NCBI RefSeq assembly: GCF_003711515.1
Contig: NW_021167081.1
Location: 2,447,170 to 2,511,169 of the forward strand
Source of the DNA: Sodiomyces alkalinus F11
Lineage: Eukaryota; Ascomycota; Sordariomycetes; Glomerellales; Plectosphaerellaceae
Direction: 5' to 3'
Length of the DNA: 64,000 nt
The notes below the pieces were generated by a model that did not search any database, was not told where the DNA came from, and saw only the letters and a program-made list of their open reading frames with translations. Positions 1 through 12,900 of the stretch are shown piece after piece (position 1 is the first letter of the stretch; each line of letters opens with the position of its first letter). Both the position numbers and the translations under genes were made by a program.

Positions 1-3000
1 GGGCTTTAAGTGTATCGATAAAGTCTTAAGCGAGGGAGAAGAGATATACTTTTATAAGACCGATAAGTTAGCTTCCGATAAAAGTAACGTTTATCATTTT
101 TATTTTACAGGCTATATAGGCTATCTCCCTTTTAATACAGAGTCGTTTTGTATAGCTTATCCGACTTTAGAGCGTATAGCTGCGAGATTATGGACACGTG
201 CTTATAAGTAACTCTTACCGAGATAGGCGAAGCCACCTATAAATCCCGAGACTAAACCGCCGATATATTAATATCGTAAATATACTGTATATTTCCCTAG
301 TAACTCTTAGCTTTATCGGTATATCTATTCTAACACTTACACAGAGCTAAAGCCTAAGGGATAAAGTCCGTATCGGGTTAGCGACTAATAGCTACCCGTC
401 TTCGTATTAGTATCTCTAGATCTATAGCCGCCGGTGCTATAGTTTATAAATCTATAGGTCGAGGAACTAGCTCGGCCAGGACCCTTATATCTATAGCCTA
501 ATAAACTATTGGAAGAAGGCCTAATTATATCCCCGGAACCCGTGACCGAAGTTATAGATAGAGAGAAGCACTCCTTATCGGATATATAACTATAACGCCT
601 ATTTAAGCCGGAGGCTCTTTATAGTTTTTATGCTTGTAGGCTAAATAACGTGGTTAACGCCTAGGCGTCTATCGCTAAAAGTATCGATTAGTATATATAC
701 TGCTAAATCCCGATTAACTTCACCCCCTCAGGACTATCCGCAGATATATACGTTAATTCGGGCTATACCACAATTATAGTTAATAGGTAATAGCTATAGA
801 GTCATGCCTATAACGTGCGTTTCGCCGAAGCTATAAAGCTAAGCCTAATACACGGTATCGTCGGAAAGACTATTATTAAGGAAATTACTACCTTTAACTT
901 CTACGTTAACGGTTATATACAGAACGTGTCTATTCTAGGGTCTTTTACCGTTATAGTATAGATATTAGACTAACTAGAAGCTAAGATACTGCTAGGAGCT
1001 ATATTTCTTCGCACCTATAGCGTGGATATCCTTTATTCCTTAGGCTAGTTCTAACTTACGGGATACTATAGAATAAGAATCCAGATTTCGTAGCATCGTA
1101 AGAAGTCTATAGGATATTACGTCCGTAGAGTAATAGCAGTATAGACGGTATTTATCCCGCCGCTCTCTTCGACTCTTATCCTAGTACGCTATACTAGTCT
1201 ACCTATAGGGCATAAATACCACTTCGAGCCCGATCCTAAGTATACCGCGCTATATTATATATATAACGCCTATACTCCTAAGGTAGTCTATTACGTTAAT
1301 AGTAACGATAAAGACCATATAGTTTATTGGAATAATAGAGTAGGCTATATTACTAACTCCTAGGACGATAACGATACGGAGCCTATTGAATAGGCTGACG
1401 CCTATACACTAATAGCGGCTAAAAGTAAAGAAATCGAGGAATCGGAGCTTACGCGGCGTATTTTAAATACCCCCTAATATAAGCTCTCTCGTATCGCCGA
1501 CTCTATTCTATAGTAGTAGGCTAAGCCGAAGGCAGATAGAGAAAAGTATAGTATAATAAATCCGGAACGGCCCGATAATATCCCTAAGGTTAAGATAAGG
1601 GACGGAGCTTATATTTATACTATAAAGCCCGGTAAGGCTCGGGAAGTCTATAAGGTATTTAAAGGGCTTAATATATAGCGCGATAAAGGTACTATTCCGC
1701 TATTACCCGATAAGCAAATACGCATCGACCTAGTCAATAACTAGTAAGGTATAAGCCTATATTCTTGGACGTATTAGCTTAGTGCCGATAATAGGGTTTA
1801 TCTTAATAGTAAGTTTAATCATATATATAAAGCAGGCAGAATAATATAGTAATATAAGCCTACTCCCTTTACCTATCCCGCGTTTAACGTTTAGCGTATT
1901 ATTAACGGGATATATAAGGGTAAAGTAGTTATTAATCTACGGAAGCTTCACGCTACTGTTTTACCTAATATATATCCGATCCTTTTATTGGATAAGATTA
2001 TCTAGTGCCTATAAGGGAAAAAGTGGTTTAGCGCTTTTAATGCTAGCTTATTCTTCTATTAGCTACCGGTATAGGAAGTATATAAGGATCGGATAACTAT
2101 TATCTCTCTACACGGATTAGAACGACCTAAAGTTATACTAATAGGATTTCGTAACTCCCCGCTATTCGTATAACGCTTTATAGATTAACGTCTATTTAAG
2201 TATAGGTATTTCTATAAAGCGTATATTAGCGATAGTATTCTCTTTTCCGATATATTTAAGGAGTACCTCGAGTATTTACGGATTATTATAAAGCTCTTTT
2301 AAGATATCCGACTAGCGTTATCACTAGCTAAATCCTTTTATACGTATAACTCGGTATATCTACTCGGTTTGAAGATTAAAAGACTTAGGCTATATATAAC
2401 CGCTAATCGTGTTAAAGCTCTATAATAGCTTAAAATACCCGAGAAGCTATCAAACCTAAAGACCTACGTTAATAAGGTTAGTTTTCTTCGACGATTTATT
2501 CCCTGGTTCTATATTAACGTTCATCCGCTATAGAAGCGTAAGACTACGCTACTTAATAACCCTAAGGATTCTGGTTAGATTATATAATTAGCTCCGAAAT
2601 ATCTACGGTAACGATAGATAAGCCGGCTAATATATAAACTAATAGATATCGAGAAATAGGCCTTTAATAGTATCCAGAAGCAGGTTATAGAGGAGATACG
2701 GCTATATTATTATAATCCGGACTAAAGGATATTTCTTAATCTGGATACTAGTAGAAGTGGACTAAGCGTATTCCTTTTCCACCTCTCGGTATTATAGGAT
2801 AAAGGTAAGATCCTAGTTAATATAATCTAGCCGATCCTTTTCTTATCCAGAAAGCTTATAGCTATAAAGACACGATATAAGGCCACTAAATTAAAGAGTT
2901 ATAGGTTAGTCTAGGTCTATAAGATGTTACGAACTAGACTATAATTCTATTAGTATCTAGTAGTGGTTCTTACAGATTACTAAGTAGCCCGAGGTATTAT

Positions 3001-4400
3001 CTAGTCGACAAAGGCGATAGGCTATAACTAATAGTTCTCTAGAAGCTAATACCTAAAGTCCTATAGATAGTCTTTCACAATAACTATTATTTTAGTATAT
3101 AACGGATAATCTACGTGTTAGATAGATTTAGCTTTCGGAGAAAACTATCCGTAGTTATAGAGTAGGCACGATACTATCCGGTTTATCTCGAAAATACCAC
3201 GGATCGGTAAAAGTCTTTAGGCGAGATATAGCCGATCCTATTACTTACTATGTCTTTTTTAACGATTATAATCGATTGTATTGTCGGTTTATTATTAATA
3301 GAATATTGGTATTCCTTTTAGGCTTTTAAGGATAAGCTAGTTAATAGATTTAATACACTACTAATAGTCAGCTATAAGACTAGTAAGAAGACTATCCCAA
3401 TACCCGGCTACTCGACTTATACCGCGAAGGATTAGGCTATACTATTATTACGGATACTCTAACTAATAGATTAGGGTGTACTAGTGTATATTATTTCGGA
3501 TTAGAACTCGAAATATATATTAGAGCTTTAGTAGGAGCTATTTAAACGCTTAGGCGTTTAACTAGCTTTAGTAATAGTATAGTACTCGTAAACTAACGGC
3601 TCCTCGGAGCGGAAGAATCAGGCTATTAAGATTATCCTACGATATTATATATCGATAAGCGATATTCCGTGGCCAGATATACTTCTTACAGTATAGTACG
3701 CTCTTAACCAGGTATATATAGTAATATTAGATACCTCTCCTAATAAGTTCCTATTCGGTTTTAAGCTATAGTCGGTAGTAGATATAATAGCGAATACGGG
3801 TATATAGCCGATCTTCGATAAGGATTAGATACACTATATTCGCTAGCTATACTAGTAGGAAGCGGAGTACCTCGCTACTATTACGATAACAGATATAAAA
3901 TAACGGTATCACGCTATAAGGCGACCTTATGTATTTAAAGATAATAAGATCGTCTATCTATATCTTTATAGAGAATATAAGCTATTAGGCTAGACTAACG
4001 ATTCCCGAAAATAGTCCTAGTAGCGTATAGGACTTTTCCGTATTATACGAGTAGTAAGTCCTCTAGCTTATAGGCTTGATTTTCTATAGTTATAGCGAGT
4101 GTATAGAGTTATCTTAATTACTTGGTTTATTCTAGCCCCTATTAGGGATCCTTTTAATAGAGAACGAATAAAGCCGGGTCTAATTGTTATTAATAGTTAC
4201 GATAACGAGTAGTCTTGGTATAAGATCGAAAAGCTTCTGAAGAGGCGTATTATTAGACGGGCAGGGTAACCGTATATGGAATACCTAATCCAATAGAGGG
4301 GATAACCAGATTAGTATAACGAGTAGTACCCGCGATAACGTTTAATAGACAATATAAGCGATTTTATTTACGAGTTTAAATAGCGATAGCTTATTATAGC
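1..4400 (+). pseudogene. RIP-degraded Ty3/gypsy chromovirus gag-pol (5' truncated by window)
   Basis: One reading frame can be followed through the stretch with TAG/TAA at former Gln/Trp codons. Order: a zinc-knuckle-like segment near 80-140 (VYHFYFTGYIGY, Cys/His turned to Tyr); protease-like region 740-1010; reverse transcriptase about 1790-2440 (GKKWFSAFNASLFFYQLPV-like box at 2015-2060); RNase H about 2690-3030 (LDTSRSGLGVFLFHLS); integrase about 3240-4170 (NGSSERKNQAIKI near 3595, then QRIGLFRIIR); chromodomain 4210-4390 (SWYKIEKLLKRRIIRR). RNase H and integrase follow RT, the Ty3/gypsy order, and the terminal chromodomain marks a chromovirus. The RT Asp-Asp site reads YISD at 2222-2233, so the enzyme is dead. 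The 5' LTR and most of gag lie left of the window. Confidence 0.9.
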
Positions 4401-5019
4401 GGAGGAATTAACTAGAGGTAGAGATAAGTTGAATAATCGAAGGTTAGTAGATAGGAGTCTCGTAAAATACTAAAAACGAGTCTAAGTGCAGATACCGGGA
4501 AGGCCGCGAACGGATAATATAGATTATCGCGAATTTAACGATAAAGCTTTTTAATAAGAGCGAGGTGTATTAAGTCGTCTAAGACTAACTATAAACGGAG
4601 TTCTTTCACGGATCGCCCTTTTATAAGTAATACTATAATCGTTTATAGCTAAGATTTACTTCTTAGACCTTCTTTATAACCTGCTTACTTCCCTTTTACT
4701 ATATACTATATTAGTATCGCTAAATTTATATCCCGATCTCTACTATTAATATAGGGCTATCTTATATTACTATATCTAATTAACCTTATTAATATAGGTT
4801 AGTAGATGTATTATTCTTTGACGGTAATGCAGGGGATAGTTATAGTAAAGAAAGTCCAGCTTTACAAATTCCGTATTCTATTCTTCTTTTCCTTATAACG
4901 TCTTTTCTATTGTTAAGCGGATTAATAAGAAATAACTATTATACTAATCGATTCCAGATTACTTATACTATATATATACCACCCTTACCCTTTCTATAAG
5001 TACTATTATCTACGATGTA
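4400..5019. other. 3' flank of the first gypsy element, no gene recognised
   Basis: Beyond the chromodomain the frame runs on briefly in basic, Arg/Lys-rich residues and is then lost. The rest is RIP-altered AT-rich DNA. A 3' LTR would be expected here, but its partner lies outside the window, so I cannot place its ends. Confidence 0.4.
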
Positions 5020-5020
5020 G

Positions 5021-7010
5021 ACGAACGCTTTCGATTATAATTTAGACTCTAATAATAGTTGTGTAGAAATCCGCGTTATAGCGCTATAGCTAATCGACCC
5101 TTTAGGTCTAGATAGGGTAATGATTAATAAGCGTTATCTTATTTGTAATACTTTAAGGACGAATATTGAACTGTTATGTAAGATATCTAAATACTTATAT
5201 AAGAACTATCGATACTGCGCTACAGTCATCGGAAATAACAGAAACAAGCTATAGAATCTTATACGAGATATTAAAAAAAACTAACTCAGCCCCTATATAC
5301 GCGAGACATAGCAGGTGGTATAGTATATTTAGATAAGAGGCTAAGACCTTAAATTTATAGGATAGAAAGATAAATGGGCTATAGTATAGTAACGTGTCAA
5401 TAATAAAACTTATTTACCGGATAGTAAGAATGCTTTATAGTTTTTTAAGAGAGCTTTAGTAGCTATAGTAATATATCGATATTAGGAGGATATAGGCTTT
5501 ATAGATATAAGTTAGGAGCTGATACCGTTAATAGATAATAGACGGTGGAGGATACCGAAGGGAGGATTTATAATGGATAATAAGAATAGGATCCTGTATA
5601 GGGATAACGATTATAGCCTCTACAGATTAGATAGTGCTAGAGTGCCAATTCCGTAATAGCTGACTATACCGTAGACCGCTATATTATAGGCTACCACGCT
5701 ATAGGTGGCTATACCGTAGATTCTAATACTATAGATTACTGCCCCGTAGACTACTATATAGGCAAACGCTAATAACCTAGCTACTAGTAATATCGCTATT
5801 ACCTTAAATACGACTATTATAAGTACGCTATCGTATTTAGATAAACTAGTTAAGCGAATATTCGCCGACTAGCAATTTATAATTACTAGCGCTAATAGAC
5901 CTATCGACTAGTATCTAATTACTAGGGTTAATTAACTAATTAGATCTATACTCTTTCATCAGACCGACTTAATAGATAGGCTTAAGGCTAAAAAAGTAGC
6001 AGGTAATAAATCTCTTAAGCACTATATTATCGCTTTAGCTCTGCGAGACGGCGGCATAGTCGGTGTTAATTAGCTAAGCACCCCAAACCAGGATAAGATT
6101 ATCCAGGAAGTAGTTAAATAGCAGGATATAGGTTTCCGTAATAAATAGCGTAAAAGACTTTTATCGCTAAGCGATAATACCGACTTTATTAACACGTAGC
6201 TAAAACGCTAACGGATAATTAATAGCGGCGGGGCCGGTAGTACTCGTGTAAGTACTCCTACGTAAATAAGTATGAATGTATAGACGATATGTATGCTAAT
6301 ATAAAATATAACGTAACCTAGCGTGATGATAGTGGATTTATCCGATCTTAAGAATAAGTTAATAGACGAAATTAAATAGCTATAGTAAAAGCGCGATAAC
6401 TTAGAGGTAATTATACGGCGTAATTTTACTAATTACTAGAATAACTATTTACTAAAGTTTACGGATACTAAGACGCGTAGTAATACGAACGCATAGTAGA
6501 TAACTAATACGCTATAGGTTATAGAATAGAGAATACTAGACGTAGAGACGCGATAGAGCACTACTATAGCGGATATTACTAGAATCTACGATAATCTTAA
6601 TACGCTAACATCGACTATCACGCTAACATCGACTATCACGCTAACATCGACTATCACGCTAACATCGACTATCACGCTAACATCGACTATCACGCTAACA
6701 TAGTCCTAGATATAATTATTATAGCCGTAGTAAATATAATCTTAGCCGTAGTTACCACGCCTATAGTCCTTATAGCCAAAGCCGCTATAGTCTTATACCT
6801 GGTCTCCTTCGTAGTAGTCTTAGCACTAGCAGCACTAGTAATAGACGCTGCTTAATAACGATAAGCTAAATAACTCCGAATAATATTATAGCTTCGATCC
6901 ATATAAAGAATCGTGGCCGGATCTTACTTTTCTAGTTACTATCTATTATATATACCTCCGATTTAGGATACTAATAGACTTATCTAGGGATTCGTAGTGA
7001 TCGGGACGAT
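5021..7010 (+). pseudogene. Unrecognised RIP-broken frame with Gln-periodic and TSTITL repeats
   Basis: A single frame of roughly 640 codons is traceable; essentially all its stops are TAG or TAA. An N-terminal part (about 5100-5560) looks alpha-helical. Next, 5650-5790 has stop codons at about five-codon spacing, best read as former CAG (Gln) in a (P/L)Q-x-x-x pattern. At 5930-6200 lies a well-kept segment (HYIIALALRDGGIVGVN), then a polar coiled-coil-like stretch, then six-residue TSTITL repeats at 6603-6700. The end (SFDPYKESWPDL, then IYLRFRILIDLSRDS, 6890-7000) resembles the start of the GCR1_C DNA-binding domain of fungal regulators and Crypton-type transposons; this match is weak. I see no tyrosine-recombinase motif. 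Identity is unresolved. Confidence 0.5.
6603..6700 (+). repeat. 18-bp tandem repeat, five full copies plus 8 bases
   Basis: The unit cgctaacatcgactatca is repeated five times without a mismatch, followed by cgctaaca. It is in frame with the surrounding degenerate ORF and encodes repeated TSTITL. The copies are identical although the surroundings are heavily mutated, so the array either expanded after RIP or lacks RIP-prone sites that vary. Confidence 0.95.
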
Positions 7011-7217
7011 TATATTTTAGGGGGAGGGTATTACTATATATATATACGTATATAGCTATATACGTAGTATACTTATAGATAGATAAGTTAGTAGATAGTA
7101 GAGGTATATTAGATACCTCTACTATAAAGCTCTGCGAGCTTATACCTTAGCTAAAGATTATCTTCACTTCTTTATATCTTCTGCTTAAATTTTATATTTG
7201 TCTATAACGCCGTATTT
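7011..7217. other. AT-rich spacer with a perfect hairpin
   Basis: No coding frame seen. It contains a TATA/ACGTATATA microsatellite-like run (7035-7075) and a perfect 12-bp inverted repeat with a 5-nt loop at 7096-7124 (TAGTAGAGGTAT / ATACCTCTACTA). Confidence 0.7.
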
Positions 7218-8029
7218 GGATTATTATAGATCGAGTAGGAAAGGGCTAGAGATTCACGGCCGTTTATAGATATATAAGCGAAGGACCCCCCCCCCCTTAT
7301 ATAACTGCTTATTTTAAATTTAACCCTTTACTGGGGCTAATTCCTCCCGGATGCCCTTCCTTAACGGCAAAGCCGTTAAGGCTATAGTTAGTAATACCCG
7401 GCTATAAGGGGGTAGAGGAGGCTATTACAAGCCTATCTAGATAAGATTTAGGTCACGAATACTATAAATTAGCTAGCATAGTATCCAATCACCGTCTATA
7501 TTAGCCCGATCTACTACTTTCTACTGTACTAATAACCCCGCCGTCGGTTATAGCGCTAATAGTAGCCATAATATTAGGAAATCGTGAATCCTCTACGGTT
7601 ATAGCCGTAAGGTTCCTTATAGATAGGGTAATACGGTGCTATAATACCCCTATAGTTATAGCTATAGGGCTTCCTATAAATAGGAGATCGCGACTAATTT
7701 AGTAAGGAAATAGCTAGAAAAGAGACTATTAGATAGCTGCGTTTAGCGGTAGCCGCCACGCTCTTGATATACGTATTATAGCTAGGACTCTGCTAACTGA
7801 ATTACGGTTAAAAAGGGTTACCCCTATAACGCTATAACGGTATTTATTACTATTACTCGAGTCCACGGCCCTAATAGCTATCTCGGGAAATATAACCCCG
7901 GCGGTAGCCTCGGGAAGCACGGCTCCGGCGGGTGCTCCGGCGGTTAATTCGGCGGCGACGAAGATCTATCGTAAAAACCTCCCTGCTCCTCCGAAGAACC
8001 CTCGCGATATACCCTTATACCCTTACGGC
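7218..8029 (+). pseudogene. Fragment of copia element F (integrase-RT linker)
   Basis: This stretch matches the reverse complement of about 59.71-60.48 kb over its whole length. Shared landmarks are gatcgagtagg, the poly-C run 7286-7298 (against a poly-G run near 60420), ggactctgctaact, tctcgggaaatataa and ccgaagaaccctcgcgatatacc. In copia F that segment is the poorly conserved linker between integrase and reverse transcriptase. Only this part is present; it stops abruptly at the left LTR of the tandem gypsy array, and I find no continuation to the right of the array. At 7359-7381 there is a perfect 10-bp palindrome with a 3-nt loop (CCTTAACGGC aaa GCCGTTAAGG), imperfect in the full-length copy. 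Confidence 0.8.
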
Positions 8030-8244
8030 TATAAACGACTAGTCACAGGTCGTGGCACTAAGTAAGGTCGTAATAATACATTATCTAGAACTAAGGAATG
8101 AAGAAGGAAAAAGGAGAAAAGTCTATAGCGCTAGGCTGGCTATAAGGTAGCGATAACTTATCGATATAGGTCCGTTAACTAAACACATAGTCAAGAAGAT
8201 CCGGAGTATAGCCGGGTCTTCTATATCGGGGTTAACCCGTAACA
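8030..8244 (-). repeat. LTR A (left) of the gypsy array
   Basis: 215 bp from tataaacgact to cccgtaaca. It aligns with the other two LTRs along its length (gtcgtggcactaagtaagg, atataggtccgttaacta, ggggttaacccgtaaca). The purine-rich tract abuts it on the right. Confidence 0.9.
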
Positions 8245-8629
8245 CTATCCCCCCCTCTCCCTCTAGGGGTAATATAACCGCGCGTTACCGTTATAGTTCG
8301 GCTCCCCCTTACGTCGTGGTGATAAAGGAATAATCGTGTCTCTTTATCTTACCTCGCCCTTACCTTAATATTAAAAATATCTTAGGTCGGCTACTAACCT
8401 TTATTCACGTACCCGACATAATAATATAGGCCTCCCTTATATAGATACTATCCGTAGATATATCGGCCCCGTTTTCCTCGTAGGCCCTCTTTTCCTCTAT
8501 TCCCCTCCCTACCTTTAATAATAATAATAATAGTAATAACGGTTCCGTATATACTCGTTCTTCCTTATAACGACGATTCCTCTAATATCCCCCGTCCTTA
8601 GATAATAATATTAATACTCGGTTACTTTA

Positions 8630-9978
8630 GGAGTTCCCCGTCTAAGGTAAACCGTCTCTCGCTCGCGATCTTTTTATTAGGAACCCTTTACTAACGTATA
8701 TCGTTTGTATAGACGGCGTTAGCCCCTAGAGATAATAGGGGTAATAGTAATAATAAGCGTACCGCTAATAATAATATACGTATAACGGTTTTAGGTCTTA
8801 AGGCGATACTAACCGTATAATAATTCGCGTTATCGTCCGTACCGCCGCCTAAGAAAAAAAAATCAGCGGCTGGTCGGCCTCCTAAGTACCCTCTTAGTAA
8901 TGTTTATACTAAGCTATACCTCCCTTATACGCACGATATCGTTAATAGAAAGTATAAGCGCCTTTATTATGGCTAGATTAGTCGGGGGAAGAAATACTAC
9001 GTATACTCTACGAAGATATACCAGTATACTCCTCTCCTAGCGTACCTTAAAGGCCATGCGTAGAGCTTATTTAAGACGGCTATCTTTATTAGCGATAATA
9101 ATAAGAATACCCCTATAAGATTTCCTCCCCTTAAAAGGTTATAATAGTATCGCTAACCCTTTTTCTAGGAGTAAGAACTATATCTTAATACCTATACGGT
9201 ATTTTAGGATACCCTTATAGCTAGGTAATTGATAATAGCGATATCACCTATAGCTATATATCCCGTAGAGGCTCCTAGTATAGTAGTTGCGCTAGCCCCT
9301 TCTCCTCTCTAAAAGGTCTAAAACGCGGTAGTATCTTAATTAGCCTTATTACCTCTTCCTAAGGTTATTAATAAGGTAACTAAACTAGCCTCGCTTCCTC
9401 CGGTAATAAAGGTCGTTAATAAGGTAATTACACTAGTCTTTTCTCCTCCCTTAAAGGTCGTAAAAGAGATAGTATCGGGACTAGATATATCGCCTCCGGA
9501 GGAGGTCGTTATTAAGGCGGAATAGCTAGCCTTATCTCCTCCTTACGAGGTTATAGGTAAAATAGTAGTTTTAGGCCTAGTCCCTCCTAATATTATAGCG
9601 GAAAAAAACGCCTATCCTATTACTCTTACTCGCTTATCGGGGTTAACGTTATCGGATAAAGACTTTAGACGCCTTAGTCTTATAGAGCGAAGGGAGTATA
9701 CTTAGCTACTTAGGGAGATACTCGTACTCGGTCACGCTAATATCGTGATTTCCGAACTCTAATAATACGCGGAGTATAGGCGGGCTTTTACACTTATAGG
9801 TATAATTATCGCTAGCGTGGTTATAATCCCCGATCACAGCGATAACGAAGAGAATAATAAGGTTAAGGAGATAGACTCTAACCTATAGCGGGGCGATAAG
9901 GGTAAGACTTTTACGGAAATCGATAATCCCGAGGAAAATAATTTTAAGGCTAAGGGTACTAATCTAAGCTCGGATTAA
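8630..9978 (+). pseudogene. Antisense ORF of gypsy element 1 (opposite to gag-pol)
   Basis: About 450 codons are readable on the strand opposite to gag-pol, between integrase and the 3' LTR. The N-terminal part ends in a basic patch (PPKKKKSAAGRPPKYPL, 8842-8892) that resembles an AT-hook core (GRP flanked by basic residues). Then comes a well-kept segment (YTPLLAYLKGHAQSLFKTA, 9025-9080), a central Pro/Val-rich region of imperfect repeats of the type SPPxKVVxKV (9290-9590), and a C-terminal helical segment (LSDKDFRRLSLIERREYTQ, 9645-9705) ending in acidic residues and TAA. I do not recognise the family. A DNA-binding role is only a guess from the basic patch. Start not determined. Confidence 0.65.
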
Positions 9979-9999
9979 GCGTGGCTAAGGCGCGGGGCC

Positions 10000-12900
10000 T
10001 ATCCGGCCTAAACTAAATCCGAATCTTACTCCCTTCTAATTATCGTGATACGATTACTTATATGTCGGTCCCTATATCGTAATCGCGTAAAGGTATTTAA
10101 TAGGCTATTATTTATTACTACTAAGCCGAATTTCCTTTTAGACTCGTTAAGTACCCGCGTTTACGCTAATAGCTCTAAAGGTTCCTATATAGGCTTATAG
10201 TATCCTATCTATTATACTAGTCTTTACATCTTAATCCCCTACCTCACCTCTTTATCCTCGCGTAAAGGATTTCCTCGACTTCCTATTCTTTACTATTAGT
10301 TACTTCTCGAATAGGCGGTAGTTAAGGGTCGTTTACTACCTATCCCGGAAAGGTGTTATCGCCTGCACGACGTAATAAGTATATATAGAATTAAGAGCAG
10401 ATCTATAATAGTATAGCGAGATCGACTATATATAGGCTAATTACCTTTATAACTCGGTATTTATAATAGAGCTAGTTAAGCTTTTATAATAGTCGCGGAG
10501 TCGAATAGTTAGCTAATAATAGCTAAACTAAGTCGTTAACCTTAAAACGCTTAGCCGGTATATAATATTAGTTAGTGGACTCTTTATTTCTAAGCTATAT
10601 TAATATAATTATAGCCTAAGCGAACTCGATCGCTTCCTATAAACGGCGTAGTAGGTTATAGGCCGCTAATACTCTAGGTTCCGAAAAGGGCTCCTCGGTT
10701 ATCTAGATCGGATCGATGTAATAGCTATATTCTAAGAAGAAGGGATTAAACCCCGTTATAGAGCTCTCGCGGTTATTTAGGGTTAATTATACTACGGGTA
10801 GTAAGCGATCCTAGTTATCCTAAGCGTAATAGATAAAGGCTTATATATAAGATTATACTTTTTAGTTTATACGCTCTATTACTTTATCGGTTTAGGGGTA
10901 GTATACCGTGCTAAGCTTACACGATATCCGTATAAGCTCGTAACAGTGCTTCTAAAACCTATTTATCCAGTTTAAGCCTCGGTCACTAATAATTAACCTA
11001 AGTATTCCGTAGAACCGGAAATAGTAATATAAGGACTATTCCGCGTAAGCTTCGGCTTCTATTATCTTTATCGCTTCTAATATTATAGGCTTAGTCAGAT
11101 AGTCTATAATAACCTAAAGGTAACGCGCCTTTTTGTCGCCGGCCGGTAATAGATCTATTATAAAATCTATTAATAAGTCGCTCCGTATTCGTTTTAATAC
11201 CGGGAGGGGGTATCAAAGGCCTTATTTCGTATTTATCTATATATACCCCTTTCCGTAGATATCGTAGTTCCGGATAAATTATCGGATATCCTTATTTATC
11301 CTCGGCTAGAAGAAGCGACGCGCCATTAAGGCGATAGTGTTTTCGTGTCCGGCGTATCCTCCGATTACTAAATCGTGAATTAACTATATAATCCTCCCCC
11401 GTAATATCGACCCTTTAATAGACCCGGGCACCTAAATTTAGTCGCGGAATAATAATAACCCGGTCGTAGAGACTAAGTACTTGGTTATTTATAGCTTTAA
11501 TTCTAATAATAGTAGGAATTATTATTCTTTTTCGGTAACCGTAGATAGGGCTCCTTAATATTATTCGTCGGTTATAAGCGTCTTATCCTATAATCGCTAT
11601 AGCTCTTAGTCCGCCTTAAAGATCGTTTAACCGCTATTAATATAGCGAATACTAAGTAGAATTATAGTATCGGGAATTAATTAAATATAATAAGATTACA
11701 CCTATTCGTCCGTTATATCTTAGGGCTTATGTTACTATTAATGTAAGAGGGCGTCCGCTATTACGTTATCCTTTCCCTTTTAATACTTAAGTATAAATTT
11801 AAACTATATAAACTTACCGGCCTATCGGCTTTATCGCTTAGTAAGCGTTCGCTTTATTATAAAGTATTTAGAGGCCTTATAGTCGGAGGGGACTATAAAT
11901 TACCTATAACTAATAAGCTTAGCCTACTATACTATTAAATAACTTATAATCGCTAGTATTTCCTTATTATAGATTAAGTAGTTATATTCCGCCCTATTAA
12001 GTTTATAAGAGTAGTATATAACTATATAGCGATTTCCGTCCGTGTCTTTTTATATTAGGCTATCCCTAAGGGTAAACCCTAAATAGTCCGTCTCGATAAA
12101 TATCTTATTTACTAGGTCCTACTATTATAGTATTAGTCCTTCTTAGAACCTCGCCTTTAGCTCGCTAAAGGCGGTTTCTTCCTTAGGAGCCTATTAAAAG
12201 GTATAGTCTTTCTTAGTTACTACTATTAATAGGGCTAAGATCCCCGAAAAGTCCTTAATAAAGATTCGGTAATAATTTATAAACCCTAGGAAGCTTCGCA
12301 AGCCCTTAACTATTATAGGCGCTTTTTATATATAAATAACTCGTAATTTCTCTAGGTCGTAAAATACGCTTTTCCCGTAGTAATTATAAATCCTAGGTAC
12401 TTTATTATCTTCACGCTAAACCCGTACTTTAACGGTTTTAGGTTTAGGCCGGTATCCGCGAGTATACGGAGTACCTATTTTATTTTCCTCTTATAGTCGG
12501 CCTAACTCCTATTTAAGTAAACCAGGATATTATCGATATAAGCGGTAATAAAGTCGTTTAGGAAACGCTATAGCGTTTTATTAATATATTACTAGAATGT
12601 TATAGGAGCCCTATTTAGGCTAAATACGCAGATAAGCTATTCGAAAAGCCTAAACCGAGTTCGGAACACAGTCTTAGATTTATATCCGAAGGCTATCCTA
12701 ATCTTATAAAAGGCGGTGACTATAGTAAGCTTCGTAAATTATTTTACTTAGCTTAGGTTTTATAATATCTTGGCGATTAGGGGAAATAGATAATAGTCTC
12801 GCTTAGTAATCGCGTTTTATACTCGATAATCGTAATAAAATTAAAGTCCTCCGTCCGGCTTCCTTATAAAGAGGATAAGAGCCGCGGCTTCCGAACTACT

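Noticed and set aside
5021..7010. Starship captain (DUF3435 tyrosine recombinase)
   Set aside because: None of the expected conserved DUF3435 segments or recombinase residues could be read in this frame.
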